In this document: positions 20,829 through 31,543 of the stretch, piece by piece | How positions within the stretch are numbered: position 1 is the stretch's first letter | How the letters are laid out: each line of letters starts with the position of its first letter | Assembly (NCBI GenBank): GCA_023525715.1 | Contig: CM042016.1 | Span: forward strand, 65,735,382-65,799,381 | Length of the DNA: 64,000 nucleotides | Source: Cichorium intybus | Lineage: Eukaryota; Streptophyta; Magnoliopsida; Asterales; Asteraceae | Reading direction: 5' to 3' | Made by a program: the position numbers and the translations under genes | Notes under the pieces: model-generated | What the model was told of the DNA's origin: nothing | The model's database searches: none | Seen by the model: the letters and a program-made list of their open reading frames with translations, nothing else

Positions 20829-21660
20829 TGAATCTAGAAAAGTCATCCACACTTACAAGAATATACTTCTTGCCACCAATAAACTCCACAGTGGAAGGTC
20901 CATATAGATCAATGTGAAGAAGTTCAAGTGTTTCGGTGATCTTTGAGTCTATGGTAATCGGATGAGCTTGGCATTTCTTTTTTCAATGTTCACAAGCAGC
21001 ACATAGGGTGTCATTGTCAAATTTTAGCATTGGCATGCCACGAACAAGATGAAGATCAATAAGTTTTTTAATGTTCTTGAAGTTTAAGTGAGATAATCTT
21101 CGGTGCCATAGCCAACTGACATCTGAAGGTGCCTTTGAGAGAAGGCAGATTGAAGGGGCCCGGATTATTGGCTTCATGTCAAGTGGGTACATCTCGCCCT
21201 TCCTTTTCGACTTTAGCAAAATTTCCTTCGAGCCTTTCGTCTTGATAACACTTCCAGCTTCATCAAAATTATCTTTATATATTGTGACCACACATAACTG
21301 GGAAACGTTGACCAGATTGTGCTTGTGTCCTTCAACATATGCGACTCGGTTTACTGTAAACTTCCCATTTGTGATCTTCCCATAGCCTTTTATGGGACAT
21401 GTGTCATTATTTCCAAACTTCACTTCACCATCGTCTTTTAAGCTCCGAAAGTCTCTCAGGTATTCTATTCTCCCCGTTATGTGCCTTGAGCAGCCACCAT
21501 TGATGTACCTTTTTTTATCGTACGGCACATCCCATAAGACCTGCAATTTAGAGAGAAAATTCAGGTACCTAACATGTTTTGGGTCCTTGAGGGTAAGTAT
21601 TTTGATCGAGGATCCATGATTCAACCAAATCATTCTTTTTGGTTCCTGGTGTAGACCCAA
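20829..21660 (-). pseudogene. Protease and integrase N-terminal part of C1
   Basis: 225 codons are open from 21660 to 20983. The frame carries a retroviral-type protease whose active-site motif reads INGGCSRH, where relatives such as C5 have MDSGCSRH. The catalytic Asp is thus Asn (codon 21501-21499). Then comes the GAG-pre-integrase finger (W-H-R-R-L-S-H...C-A-A-C). A TGA ends the frame at 20983, and integrase core coding (VDDFSRFT) continues to 20829, where A1 interrupts it. With the Asp lost the protease cannot work. Confidence 0.8.
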
Positions 21661-22185
21661 TTTTAGAAATAGAGACAGGTTTAGATTTACTCTTTTGAAT
21701 GGCTTTCGGAACCCATTTCATGATTTTCTTCAGATTTTCATTTTTGGGTTTAACATGTGGTGATGATGTTTTCTTGATGGGAACCCACTAGATTCTCATA
21801 GAAACTCTTCGTATGCAAGCTTGTAATCTTGTATGGTTAGATTTTTTTTTTTGAAAAGATCCACATTTTTATCCATCCAGACATGAAACGTATCAAGTAA
21901 GTTGCTTCCTTTTGTGAAGTTTTTCTTTGATTATTTTTTATACTTTTGATTTAAACAGATTGATTTGTTCGGTTCGAAAATAAACTTTTTCTTAGCATTC
22001 GATGTTTTCTTAACAGTTGAAACCCTTTGTTGATTTCAAAAATCCTTCTTTTTATTTTGAGAATCACGATAACTTCTCCTTCGTTTATTATCATAAAACG
22101 TTTTATGTCTCACAAAAGATGGTGTTTCTCTAGATTCTCTTCTGACATTTGAAATATCAGTGTTGCATCGGACAGAGTTTTTCAA
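21661..22185 (-). other. Decayed protease-proximal part of the C1 gag extension
   Basis: No clean ORF. Short translated words on the minus strand resemble the Lys/Ser-rich segment of C5 (56919-57713), but frameshifts and stops are frequent. Confidence 0.5.
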
Positions 22186-23487
22186 CTAATACATTTCTTG
22201 TTTTCGAATATTGATTTTGACTTCCATATTTTCATTAAGGTTATTTTGAAGCATTTTATCAGTTGAAAAGAACCCTTCGAGCTCATTGTCTCTCTTCATT
22301 ATTGAAAGTAACTCATTGCTCTCACCAAGTTTAACACCATATTTTATGAAAACCATGTTTTTGAAGTTTGCAATCTTAGGACACGTACATGCAAGTTCAA
22401 CAAAGTTTTTAGACTTATTTTCTTTCAAGAACATGGATAGGCTGTGATTCATCATCCGAAGAATCCTTTGTAACCTCAGAAGAGCAACTTTGAAAATTGT
22501 TTAAACAATTTTTACTCTCTTCGGTTGCACAAGATTCTATTTAGTGGAAGAACAGGCTGAAGATGATTTATGTTGAGACAAATCAATACAGTCTATTTCC
22601 TCAATATCGGAATCAGAATCATATGTGTCATTCTAAGAGCCATTTTCATCTGAAGTTAAGTTAGAGTGTGAAACAGCAGGTTCATTAAAAGTAACATTCA
22701 CAAAATCACTTTTATTAACTAGAGGAATGGTGGGTAGAGATTCATCCATCAATTTTAAAAGAATATTTGAGCTTAAAATTTTTTGAAATGGAATAAGCTC
22801 ATGAGCATAAGTTTGATTTGGAATATCAGTAGATGAAACAATGGATTCACATTCATAAGAAATAGAGTCCACATCCTGTAACCTAAACTCAATGAAGGGT
22901 AAGAGCTTTTTGTGATGATCCAATGAAATATCTGAAGAATGATAAATATGTGTAATATGAGAATACAATCTTTTGGCTGTTTCACAAAAAATGTTTCTTT
23001 GTTTCAATAAAATCTCATTATTCTCATGTAGTTGTTCTCTACTTTCTTCTAATATTTCTATTCTAAATTGACTATTCTCTAATGCCCCACGCATGTCTTC
23101 TAGTTTTCCCTTAAGTGAAGTTACTTCATCTCTTTCCTAACACGCATCACTATTTGCTGAAACAAGTAGTTGATTCATATGCAGACAGTGAGAAGTAATT
23201 TCATGAAGATCATTAATAAAACGTTCTTCTGAAACATTAAAGTTTTGAAGTAGGAGAGATACCTGCTCAGGGTTGGTGAGACGGGAGTTTGACGTGGGTG
23301 CATATCCTTGTGTCATAAGATACACCCCAGTGATGTTGCTATCACCATCCGATCCTTCATCTCCGGACCATATGTTGCATCCAGTATGAGTAGCAAACAT
23401 TGCTCCATGTGTTGGTTTTGTTATCTCTTCATCATCAGAACCTGATGACCAGATTTGATATGTGCCATCACCACCTTTAGGAGCCAC
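22186..23487 (-). pseudogene. Gag extension of C1, coiled-coil rich
   Basis: Open pieces at 23487-23137, 23094-22633 and 22455-22186 match in order the C5 protein pieces encoded between 55200 and 56600. Shared words include IWSSGSDDEE against VWSSDSDDDE, QRNIFCETAKRLY, LLPFIEF and MEVKINIRKQ. The segment lies between the zinc knuckle (23589-23630) and the protease (21500). It looks helical and coiled-coil forming. Stops and frameshifts separate the pieces. Function unknown. Confidence 0.75.
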
Positions 23488-23504
23488 AAGATATAGACTT
23501 TGAG

Positions 23505-23764
23505 TCTTCGTTCGAACTTCCTTGAGCTTCTTCGCATAGTATGCTTCATCCTTTACCGTCTCCTCTTCTCATTTTCCTTCTTTAACATGCAATCCTTGCC
23601 AAGATGATTTTTGCCATAGCAGTAATTACAGTCATAGCCTGAGTCCCCTAATAACTTCTTCTCAGGTTGGGGGATAGTTCCAACCTTCGGTTTGAGGGAT
23701 ACTTCAGCAGGTTTCATCGTTTGTTTCCCACTATTGAAACGTCGGTTGAAGGTTGAACTATTCT
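23505..23764 (-). pseudogene. Gag zinc-knuckle region of C1
   Basis: The minus strand encodes CNYCYGKNHLGKDC (23630-23589), a CCHC knuckle that binds RNA, flanked by Lys/Pro-rich linker. A one-base shift near 23570 breaks the frame before the extension. The same knuckle occurs in C5 (55061-55102). Confidence 0.75.
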
Positions 23765-23769
23765 GAGGC
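23765..23769. repeat. Target duplication GAGGC of A2, left copy
   Basis: GAGGC directly precedes the A2 LTR start TGACATCGC. The same five bases follow the A2 end at 37979-37983. Confidence 0.9.
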
Positions 23770-24550
23770 TGACATCGCAGCGGTCGTCATGCGGTCAAAA
23801 ATAACAAAAACCTAACACACTCACTTAGCACAGTGGAAGTCAGGGTCGATCCGCAAGAGTTACGTGGTCAAGTCAGGTGATAGATTACCAACTATAGTGT
23901 CACGCTATAGTCAGAGGACTTGGTTCCAACACTATTGACTACTAATCCCCAAAAACCTAGACTGAAGCAATTCAAATCAAACATAAACTTAAACTAAACT
24001 TCAAACAAACCTAGTCACTTACTGAAATCAAAAGTACATCTCTAATTCAGAAGCAAACAAAGGCAAACAACCAAACATAAACCAAGGTATAAACTAAACC
24101 AATAACTAAGGTTCAATTAAACAGTCACTGGCTAATGTTCAACCCTAGAAAGCTAACCTAGTTGGCTACTGAAATAAGCAAGGGAAGTCAGCCCAATCAA
24201 GGTCAAAACAACATCCAAACATCAAACAAACAAACACAATCCAATATCAAGCATCAAACACCGAAAAACCAATAATACTTGTAACCAAATGATTATTATA
24301 AACCCAAAATGAATTCCGATGATCCAATACAGTAACCAACACTGAAAACCAGTAACTAAAATGCTCAAGGTCAGTGGTTGTCACTCCCAAAGACCCTAGC
24401 CACTAATCCTAATTACTAAACTAAAAGAAATTAAACATAAAAACCTGAAATACCAAAAAGGTAGTTGCTGAAACGAGTTCTTGGAGTCAAAGAGCCTTCA
24501 CGGTCGATTTTTCACCAGGGTTTTGCTCGGGTTTTCGGCTGAAAACACCT

Positions 24551-24560
24551 CTATTTATAG
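24551..24560 (-). promoter_or_regulatory. TATA box in A2 3' LTR
   Basis: The minus strand reads CTATAAATAG just downstream of GC-rich words. The partner box in the other LTR is at 37638-37647. Confidence 0.6.
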
Positions 24561-24589
24561 TTGCAAATTTTACGCAGCCACGCCGCGCA

Positions 24590-24594
24590 ATTAT
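24590..24594. repeat. Target duplication ATTAT of C2, left copy
   Basis: ATTAT precedes TGTTGG at 24595 and recurs at 32187-32191 after ...CCAACA. The uninterrupted A2 LTR has a single ATTAT here (about 37678). Confidence 0.95.
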
Positions 24595-25237
24595 TGTTGG
24601 AATACGATAACATAAAAACAACGCAGCGGAAACAGAAATCAAAATCGTATTCAACCAGGATCACAGAATCATGCACACTTTTGAAACTGTAAAATCAAGA
24701 GGGTTCAAGACATACCTTTTAAATCTCAGATCTGATTTTGTTAGGATGACGAGAGCCCAAAGTAGAACTCCTCTAATGTAATCGCACCCAAGACAACGAT
24801 CCAGCACCCGTTGATGTAGTATATACCTTTGCTTGAAGTTTTAGTACGTAATACCTAGGGTTTTGAAAGAAATCGGACGTATACCGAGGGGTGGGAGGAG
24901 GGTGACGAAAATTAGGGTTTTGGCAGCCTATACAACTCAGATCTAGGGTTGTATTTATAGTGCTCCTCATCCTTATCCCCTCCCTTGTGGATATTTCACT
25001 TTAGTCCCTTATCCTTATTAAGTTTCTAATTAATATACCTTTACTTTGGTATATTAATAAACTTAACCATTAAGTTTATAATTAATATACCTTTACTTTG
25101 GTATATTAATAAACTTAACCCCTCAAATTTATTTTCGATCTCTTTTAGCTAAATCGTCTCCTGCGTGTAACCCAAATGGACCCTACTATTTATAATAATA
25201 TTACCAACTTGTTATAACGATGGGCATATAACCAACA
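24595..25237 (-). repeat. 3' LTR of C2 (643 bp)
   Basis: Plus-strand ends are TGTTGG and CCAACA. A TATA-like box (CTATAAATA on the minus strand) is at 24952-24960. Two copies of a roughly 45-base AT-rich unit with CTTTACTTTGGTATATTAAT lie near 25021-25120. Confidence 0.95.
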
Positions 25238-25250
25238 GTCTCCCACTTGC
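25238..25250 (-). promoter_or_regulatory. Polypurine tract of C2
   Basis: The minus strand reads GCAAGTGGGAGAC directly before the 3' LTR (TGTTGG...). It primes plus-strand DNA synthesis. Confidence 0.85.
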
Positions 25251-26121
25251 ACTTGTTATAACAACTGTATGGTCTAATATTCATTAACCTAGTAAGGTGT
25301 ATGTCATCCTAGACAAATGCCGTGTTCATCTAATGAAACAGCCCTTAGGCAAGTGATCAAATATTCCTTTGTTCTACAAGATATCCATATGAACGTCTGA
25401 CATGGAATTCTGTCAGTCTCAAACATTCAAGATTATGTTTCCCGATAGAGATTTGTGATGACCACAACAAACTGCACTTATTGATTCTATATCAATTCAG
25501 TTCGAGTACGGCCGTACATTTGCTGTCAACACCAAATCATCGAGGGGCCCACGGATATCGCTTCTCCTGTTAGGGCAGAAGGAACAAATAAACTTTGACT
25601 ACACGGATCTCGCCCACTCATCATGTCATATCTGGACATTCCCTGTATGGCTGCCAGTTACGGACAACGTTGGAGAAAACCAAGACATAACAGACTGCAG
25701 GACTAAGAATCAATGCATCTCCGCTTGAAGAATATAAGATATTACCATCTTAGAATTACTCGTGACACATTCCATGAAGTAATCTCTAAGTACAGGTTAC
25801 TCCAATACTTAATCCCTATTAAGTACACATGAGAATTAGCGCATCTCTATGCTATGTCCATCTCTATGGACAATTTACTAATTCCTCATGTCAGCCTTGA
25901 ATCAATACTTACTCCCAAAAGTATGACCGACTGTGGACGTTTCGAATAATAAAATAATTATTCAGGAAGTCAATAAAACATGCAAAATTGGAACACAATG
26001 ATAAACTAATGAAATGACTGCCTTCATGCATATATTAAGTTCTCCACATAATAATCTTCAAAACAAATAGAGTTTCACATTGCTTGAGTTCCAAACACAA
26101 ATCAAACTAAATTAAATACAC
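25251..26121 (-). other. C2 region between pol stop and polypurine tract
   Basis: About 870 bases with no supported ORF, the 3' untranslated part of the element. Nothing further stands out. Confidence 0.6.
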
Positions 26122-28350
26122 TTAAACCAACTCATTTGCAAATCTAATGCCCATCGACCTAGTATGAGAATCATGCTTGGCCTGAGATAATGGTTTAGTG
26201 AACGGATCAGCAAGATTATCTTCTGATGTAACTCTACTAATCGTGATGTCTCCTTCTTCAACGAGCCTCCGGATATAATGGTACTTCCGGTGTATATGCC
26301 TTGTGCGCTTGTGAGCTCTGGGTTCTTTCGCCAAGGCGACTGCACCCTCATTGTCACAGAAGATCTCAACTGGACCATCAATGCTAGGAACAACACCGAG
26401 ATCCCTGATGAACTTGTTCATCCACATGGCTTCCTTTGCAGCTTCATTAACTGCAATATACTCAGCCTCCGTTGTCGAATCAGCTATTGTTTCTTGCTTG
26501 GTACTCTTCCAAGTTACTGCCCCACCATTCAGTAAGAACACGAATCCTGACTGCGAACAGGAGTCGTCTCTGTCGGTTTGGAAGCTAGCATCACTATAAC
26601 CACTTAGAGTGAGTTCTTCCATGCCCCCATAGACCAAGAACACTTCCTTCGTCCTCCGAAGATACTTAAGAATGTTCTTGACTGCGGTCCAATGATTTTC
26701 ACCAGGGTTGGCCTGATAACGACTCGTCATACTCAAGGCACAAGAGACGTCAGGCCTTGTACATAACATGGCATACATGATCGATCCCATTGCTGAAGCA
26801 TATGGGATTCGACTCATTCTTTCTCGTTCATCACTAGAACTAGGACATTGGTCTCTACTCAATGTCATACCACGTTGCATAGGCACGAATCCTTTCTTGG
26901 AATCTTGCATCTTGAATCTTTTCAAGATTTTGTCTATGTATGTACTCTGGCTTAAACCAATGAGTCGCCTAGATCTATCTCTATAGATCTTTATACCAAG
27001 TATGTATGCCGCATCTCCCAAGTCTTTCATAGCGAAGCAATCCCCAAGCCAAGTTTTAACACTTTGCAACATTGGGACATTGTTTCCTATGAGTAGTATG
27101 TCATCAACATACAGCACAAGGAAGACAACAGCACTCCCACTAGCTCTGACATATACACATGGCTCATCTTCACTTCTCGAAAATCCAAATTCTTTGATTT
27201 TCATATCGAAGTAGATATTCCAGCTGCGAGATGCTTGTTTGAGTCCATAAATCAACTTCACAAGTTTACACACTCTATTGGGATATTTGGACTGTACAAA
27301 ACCCTCTGGTTGTGTCATATACACATCTTCTGAAAGTTTTCCATTAAGGAAAGCGGTTTTTACATCCATTTGCCATATTTCGTAGTCATAAAAGGCTGCG
27401 ATGACAAACAATATCCTGATAGATTTAATCATTGCCACTGGTGAAAAAGTTTCCTCATAATCAATCCCTTGGGTTTGAGTATAACCCTTTGCCACCAGTC
27501 TGGCTTTATATGTGTGTACTTTTCCATCCATGTCTGTCTTATTCTTGAAGACCCATTTACACCCAACTGTTTTAAGGCCAGGTGTTTGATCAACCAAGTT
27601 CCAAAGTTGGTTATCATACATGGATTTCATCTCGCTCTCCATAGCCTCCTTCCATTTGGCAGCATCTGGGCCTGCCATTGCTTCCTGATAGCTGGTAGGT
27701 TCATCGTCACCTACCATTGACTCATCACCTTCAGTAATATGTAAACCATAAAATTCAGGTGCATGACGTACTCTATCAGATCTCCGGACAGGAGGTGGAG
27801 GTATGTCAGATTCCCCAGCTGTACTTGGCTGAGGCTCAACAGGTTTTTCAACCTCTGATTGAGAGCTAGTGCCAACATCAGGTCCTTTATTGGTTGGTTC
27901 TTGAATCTCCTCGAGATCAATTTGGCTCCCACTGGCCTCTTGGTGTATCAGCTCCCTCTCTCGGAAGACTGCCCTTCGTGCAACAATCACCTTGTTTTCA
28001 GAAGGTTTGTAAAACAAATACCCAAAAGAACTAGCAGGATAACCAATAAAGTAACACCTCTCTGATCTGGGTTCTAGTTTGTCGATGGCTTCACGACGGA
28101 CGTAAGCCTCACAACCCCAGACTTTCAAATGCGCCAATGAGGGTTTGGTCCCATTCCATATTTCAGAGGGTGTCTTGCTGACCTTCTTAGTTGGTACAAG
28201 GTTCAGGACTTTTGCTGCAGTCTCCAAGGCATAGCCCCAGAAACTGATTGGAAGCGTAGCACGACTCATCATGGACCGAACCATATCAAGTAATGTTCGG
28301 TTCCTCCTCTCAGCTACACCATTATGTTGTGGTATTCCGGGAGGAGTCAA
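26122..28350 (-). CDS. Integrase C-terminus, reverse transcriptase and RNase H of C2
   Basis: 742 codons, in the same frame as the upstream gag-integrase part and separated from it only by the TAG at 28351. It opens inside the integrase core, with the catalytic Glu in the QHNGVAERRN motif near residue 14. Then follow the integrase C-terminal domain, an acidic/Pro linker (about 140-200), Copia reverse transcriptase (about 250-490) with YVDDILL at 414-420, and RNase H with TEAEY and the CDNEGA motif near 690. The frame ends at TGA/TAA before 26122. The first codon is not a natural start. The catalytic motifs look intact. The product would arise only by readthrough or from an unmutated copy. Confidence 0.93.
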   Translation of the reverse strand: MTPPGIPQHNGVAERRNRTLLDMVRSMMSRATLPISFWGYALETAAKVLNLVPTKKVSKTPSEIWNGTKPSLAHLKVWGCEAYVRREAIDKLEPRSERCYFIGYPASSFGYLFYKPSENKVIVARRAVFRERELIHQEASGSQIDLEEIQEPTNKGPDVGTSSQSEVEKPVEPQPSTAGESDIPPPPVRRSDRVRHAPEFYGLHITEGDESMVGDDEPTSYQEAMAGPDAAKWKEAMESEMKSMYDNQLWNLVDQTPGLKTVGCKWVFKNKTDMDGKVHTYKARLVAKGYTQTQGIDYEETFSPVAMIKSIRILFVIAAFYDYEIWQMDVKTAFLNGKLSEDVYMTQPEGFVQSKYPNRVCKLVKLIYGLKQASRSWNIYFDMKIKEFGFSRSEDEPCVYVRASGSAVVFLVLYVDDILLIGNNVPMLQSVKTWLGDCFAMKDLGDAAYILGIKIYRDRSRRLIGLSQSTYIDKILKRFKMQDSKKGFVPMQRGMTLSRDQCPSSSDERERMSRIPYASAMGSIMYAMLCTRPDVSCALSMTSRYQANPGENHWTAVKNILKYLRRTKEVFLVYGGMEELTLSGYSDASFQTDRDDSCSQSGFVFLLNGGAVTWKSTKQETIADSTTEAEYIAVNEAAKEAMWMNKFIRDLGVVPSIDGPVEIFCDNEGAVALAKEPRAHKRTRHIHRKYHYIRRLVEEGDITISRVTSEDNLADPFTKPLSQAKHDSHTRSMGIRFANELV

Positions 28351-30168
28351 CTATGAAACAACTCCACAGTTCCCCAGATGATCGTAGAATTCTTGACTAA
28401 GATATTCTCCACCCCTGTCGGATCGGAGGATCTTAATCCTTTTGCCCCGTTGATTCTCTACTTCGTTCTGAAACCTTTTGAACACCTCGAAGGTTTCAGA
28501 CTTATGTTTAATCAAATAAACATACCCATATCTACTGAAGTCATCAGTAAATGTGACGAAGTACCTTTCTCCATGTCGTGTGGCTGATCTGAACGGTCCA
28601 CACACATCAGTGTGTATAAGGTCCAACAGATCCTTGCCTCTTTCAATGTTCCCTGTGAATGGCGCTTTTGTCATCTTGCCTAATAAACAAGACTCACATA
28701 CATCATCGGACTTGAGGTCGAATGATTCCAAAATCCCATCCTCCTGGAGTTTGGCGATGCGTTTCTTGTTTATATGGCCAAGTCGACAATGCCATAGACA
28801 TGATTTATCCAATACACTTTTGGATGTATCTGAATCAACATTTAAGATTAAGCTATTATTTCTTCTAATGCTCACGATAGTTTCATAAATACCATTTGTA
28901 GGACATGCTTTAAAGTAAAGACAATCATTTTTGAAAACTAAAATATTTCCATTATCAAAACCAAAATCAAAACCGTCTCGATACAAAGCACTAAAAGAAA
29001 TAATGTTTCTAGCCATTTCTGGCGAATAGCAACAATCTAATAAATTAATAGAAAATCCAGTAGAAAGCTCGAGCTCGTAATCCCCAATCCTCTTGACAGC
29101 AGCCGTATGTCTGTTGCCCATGATCAGGTCAAGCTCCCCATGCCTTAACTTCTTACTTCTTATTAGTCCCTGCACATCAGAGCAAATGTGAGTACCACAT
29201 CCTGTGTCTAGGACCCATGAATTAGTAGTAGAAGTATTATGGAGTTCTAGCATGTATATACCTGAGGTACCAGACACTTTGGGCTTGATCTTCTTGATCT
29301 CCTCCAGGTATTTAGGGCAGGTTCGCTTCCAGTGTCCCTTTTCTCCGCAGTGGAAACAAATGGCCTCATCAGGGTTTGGTGACGGCACTATCATAGAACC
29401 AGCCTTGCCCTTGTTGCTAGGGTTGGAGTTGGGGTTACCAACTTGACCCTTCCCTTTGCCTTTAGGCTTCTTGGCTTTCCTTTTCTTGATTGCCCCTTCC
29501 CTGATTGCCAATACCGGAGCCGTGGAGCTGGAGTTCTTAGACTTAGACATATTTGCCTCGGCAGTTTTTAGCATGCCGTGTAACTCCATTATGGTCTTTT
29601 CTAATCCATTTATATTAAAATTCAGTGTGAACTGACTGAATGTACTGCTCAGCGAGTGGAGGGTGATATCCGTAACCAATTGCTGAGCGATCGGAAATCC
29701 AAGTCGCTCCGATCTGTCAACGTACGCTTTCATCTTAAGCACGTGTGCACTGACAGCGGTTCCCTCCTTCTGCTTGCAATCTAGTAGGGAGATCATAGTG
29801 TCAAATCGTTCCTGTCTAGCCTGCTCTTGGAACATTTCCTTGAGCTGGTCGGCCATGTCGAACGCCCCAGCGGTCTCGAAACTCTTTTGGAGTTCCGGAA
29901 CCATGGTCGCCAACATGAGACAAGCAACCTCATCCGACTGATCTTTATGCTTTTGCCAAGCATCCCTAACAGCTCTAGTTGCATCATCAGCTGGAGCCTC
30001 AGGAAGAGCTGTGTCCAGGACCCATTCTTTCTTATCATACCGGAGGGCGATCCGAAGGGAACGCATCCAGTCCAAGTAGTTGGATCCGGTCAGCTTATCC
30101 TTAGAGAGGAGTTGCATTAGTGAGATATTTGTAGCCGAATTCGAATTTGCATTTGTGTTTGGAGCCAT
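28351..30168 (-). CDS. Gag, protease and integrase N-terminal half of C2
   Basis: 605 codons from ATG 30168 (MAPNTNANSN...), ended by TAG at 28351-28353. Residues 15-215 form the Copia gag core (LTGSNYLDWMRSLRIALR). A zinc knuckle CFHCGEKGHWKRTC is at 271-284. The aspartic protease DTGCGTH starts at 321. The GAG-pre-integrase finger has His460, His465, Cys491 and Cys494. The integrase core starts near 512 with Asp521 and Asp584. The amber codon follows GVVS, between the second Asp and the Glu of the DDE triad, where relatives have a Gln codon. Gag and protease alone could still be made and function. Confidence 0.93.
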   Translation of the reverse strand: MAPNTNANSNSATNISLMQLLSKDKLTGSNYLDWMRSLRIALRYDKKEWVLDTALPEAPADDATRAVRDAWQKHKDQSDEVACLMLATMVPELQKSFETAGAFDMADQLKEMFQEQARQERFDTMISLLDCKQKEGTAVSAHVLKMKAYVDRSERLGFPIAQQLVTDITLHSLSSTFSQFTLNFNINGLEKTIMELHGMLKTAEANMSKSKNSSSTAPVLAIREGAIKKRKAKKPKGKGKGQVGNPNSNPSNKGKAGSMIVPSPNPDEAICFHCGEKGHWKRTCPKYLEEIKKIKPKVSGTSGIYMLELHNTSTTNSWVLDTGCGTHICSDVQGLIRSKKLRHGELDLIMGNRHTAAVKRIGDYELELSTGFSINLLDCCYSPEMARNIISFSALYRDGFDFGFDNGNILVFKNDCLYFKACPTNGIYETIVSIRRNNSLILNVDSDTSKSVLDKSCLWHCRLGHINKKRIAKLQEDGILESFDLKSDDVCESCLLGKMTKAPFTGNIERGKDLLDLIHTDVCGPFRSATRHGERYFVTFTDDFSRYGYVYLIKHKSETFEVFKRFQNEVENQRGKRIKILRSDRGGEYLSQEFYDHLGNCGVVS

Positions 30169-31530
30169 CTATATGAAAAGTAGATTTTAATTAGTTTGAT
30201 TAATCCTTAAAAAATTAATTACCCAAAACAATAATTTTACTTAAGGCTAGAATCCATATTTCACTTCTGGTGGTGAAGAGGTATGCCGTAGTCACCCCCA
30301 AAAGTTATTTAGGTAGGCAATACTCTTTGCCAACTTCAATCTCTATGAAGCTTCTAGATCTTTCGGGATTCATTGAATCTAATCAATGGCACGTTTAATC
30401 CCATCATGCTCATCCTCTCTCTCGTGACGGGTATGCCGCGGATCACGAGTTTGGATGGTAAATCGACCACGAAGGACCCACGTGACACCCGGCCCATGAT
30501 TCATGAGTTATCGCGAGTATCACATCATTTTGGCCGAGTCCAATCTGCCGCGTTGGCTATAGCACTTCCCACGCCGGAAGGGCCCGGTTAAATGTGTGGT
30601 TCTTTGTGGGTAGCATGAGATTTACATTTTCATAAAACGGGATTTTGTTTCGTTTTTGTTAAAACATTTTAACCTTTTAATTGGCATAAGGGTCAATTTA
30701 AACTTTTAAAACCGGTTTGAAATTGCCAATTTGACTTTTGAAAAATCTATTAACTTTTAACAAATTTTTCTTACTTGTGTATTTTCAGTAATACTTTTAT
30801 CTTGAAACACTGTCCTATCAAACCCTTTCGGTAACTCCACTCGATAAAATGTGATAGGCGGTGAGGGTGGTAAGCAATGAATGCTATTTAAAAACCGACC
30901 TCATTAGGAATCAAAGAGACCTCCGTCAACCTTCTACACATTTAGAGTAGGTGAGCCTAGTCACGGTCTGACCAAAGTTTTTATTTTAAGTTATACATAT
31001 AGATACAATTCTAATATATATATCATTTAAAATTTTAAGTATTCTTTGAAAAAATTATGTTTAACTATTAATTCTATTAAACACGCAAGGATGCAGTGTT
31101 AATAATTAATTTAAACAATCATCCATTAAATTTTGAAGCATTTTAAACTTTGTGTTTAGCTATTAATCCTATTGAGCAAGCAAGCATTCTATGTCAATGA
31201 TTAATCTAAACAATCATACAATATTAAAATCACCATTTTATAACAAGAAATCTGATTTCAGAAAACAAAACATCACGACCGCCGCGACGCGAAACACGAG
31301 AAAACGCGACACGGTAATCAAAAGAAACCGATCATGCCAAGAACGACGCGGTGCGGAACACTAGGAACCGCGACGCAGCAAAACCCTAATGATCGTAACT
31401 TTAGAGAAGACCGCGACGCGACCATTCAAGGACCGCGGCGCGGACGTCGACAGATTCGATAATTCAAAGAAAAAAAAACGATTTTTAACATCTTTAATCG
31501 AATCAAACAGTACAAAATCATGATAAAGTG
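30169..31530 (-). other. C2 untranslated leader
   Basis: About 1.36 kb between primer site and gag ATG, with no convincing ORF. Near 31261-31440 it holds a cluster of CpG-rich words such as CGCGACGCG and CCGCGGCGCG, unlike the AT-rich rest. Confidence 0.6.
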
Positions 31531-31542
31531 TCTCTGATACCA
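31531..31542 (-). promoter_or_regulatory. Primer binding site of C2 (tRNA-iMet type)
   Basis: The minus strand reads TGGTATCAGAGA one base after the 5' LTR, complementary to the 3' end of initiator Met tRNA. Confidence 0.9.
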
Positions 31543-31543
31543 C

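Larger units (their letters stand above)
20829..23769 (-). mobile_element. Sirevirus-like Copia C1, left segment
   Basis: This is the middle of a minus-strand Copia element: integrase start, protease, a long gag extension and the gag zinc knuckle, in that order from low to high coordinate. The right segment (gag N-terminus, primer site and 5' LTR) resumes at 37984 after A2. The target duplication GAGGC at 23765-23769 and 37979-37983 proves the join. The left end is cut by A1, so RT, RNase H and the 3' LTR are absent here. Confidence 0.8.
23770..24594 (-). repeat. 3' LTR of A2, outer part
   Basis: The 825 bases up to the C2 insertion match 36858-37682 of the other LTR. The last five (ATTAT, 24590-24594) are the C2 target duplication. 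Confidence 0.9.

Noticed and set aside
28351..28353. Programmed readthrough of the C2 TAG
   Set aside because: The stop is in the middle of the integrase core, not at a gag-pol boundary, so mutation is the simpler view.
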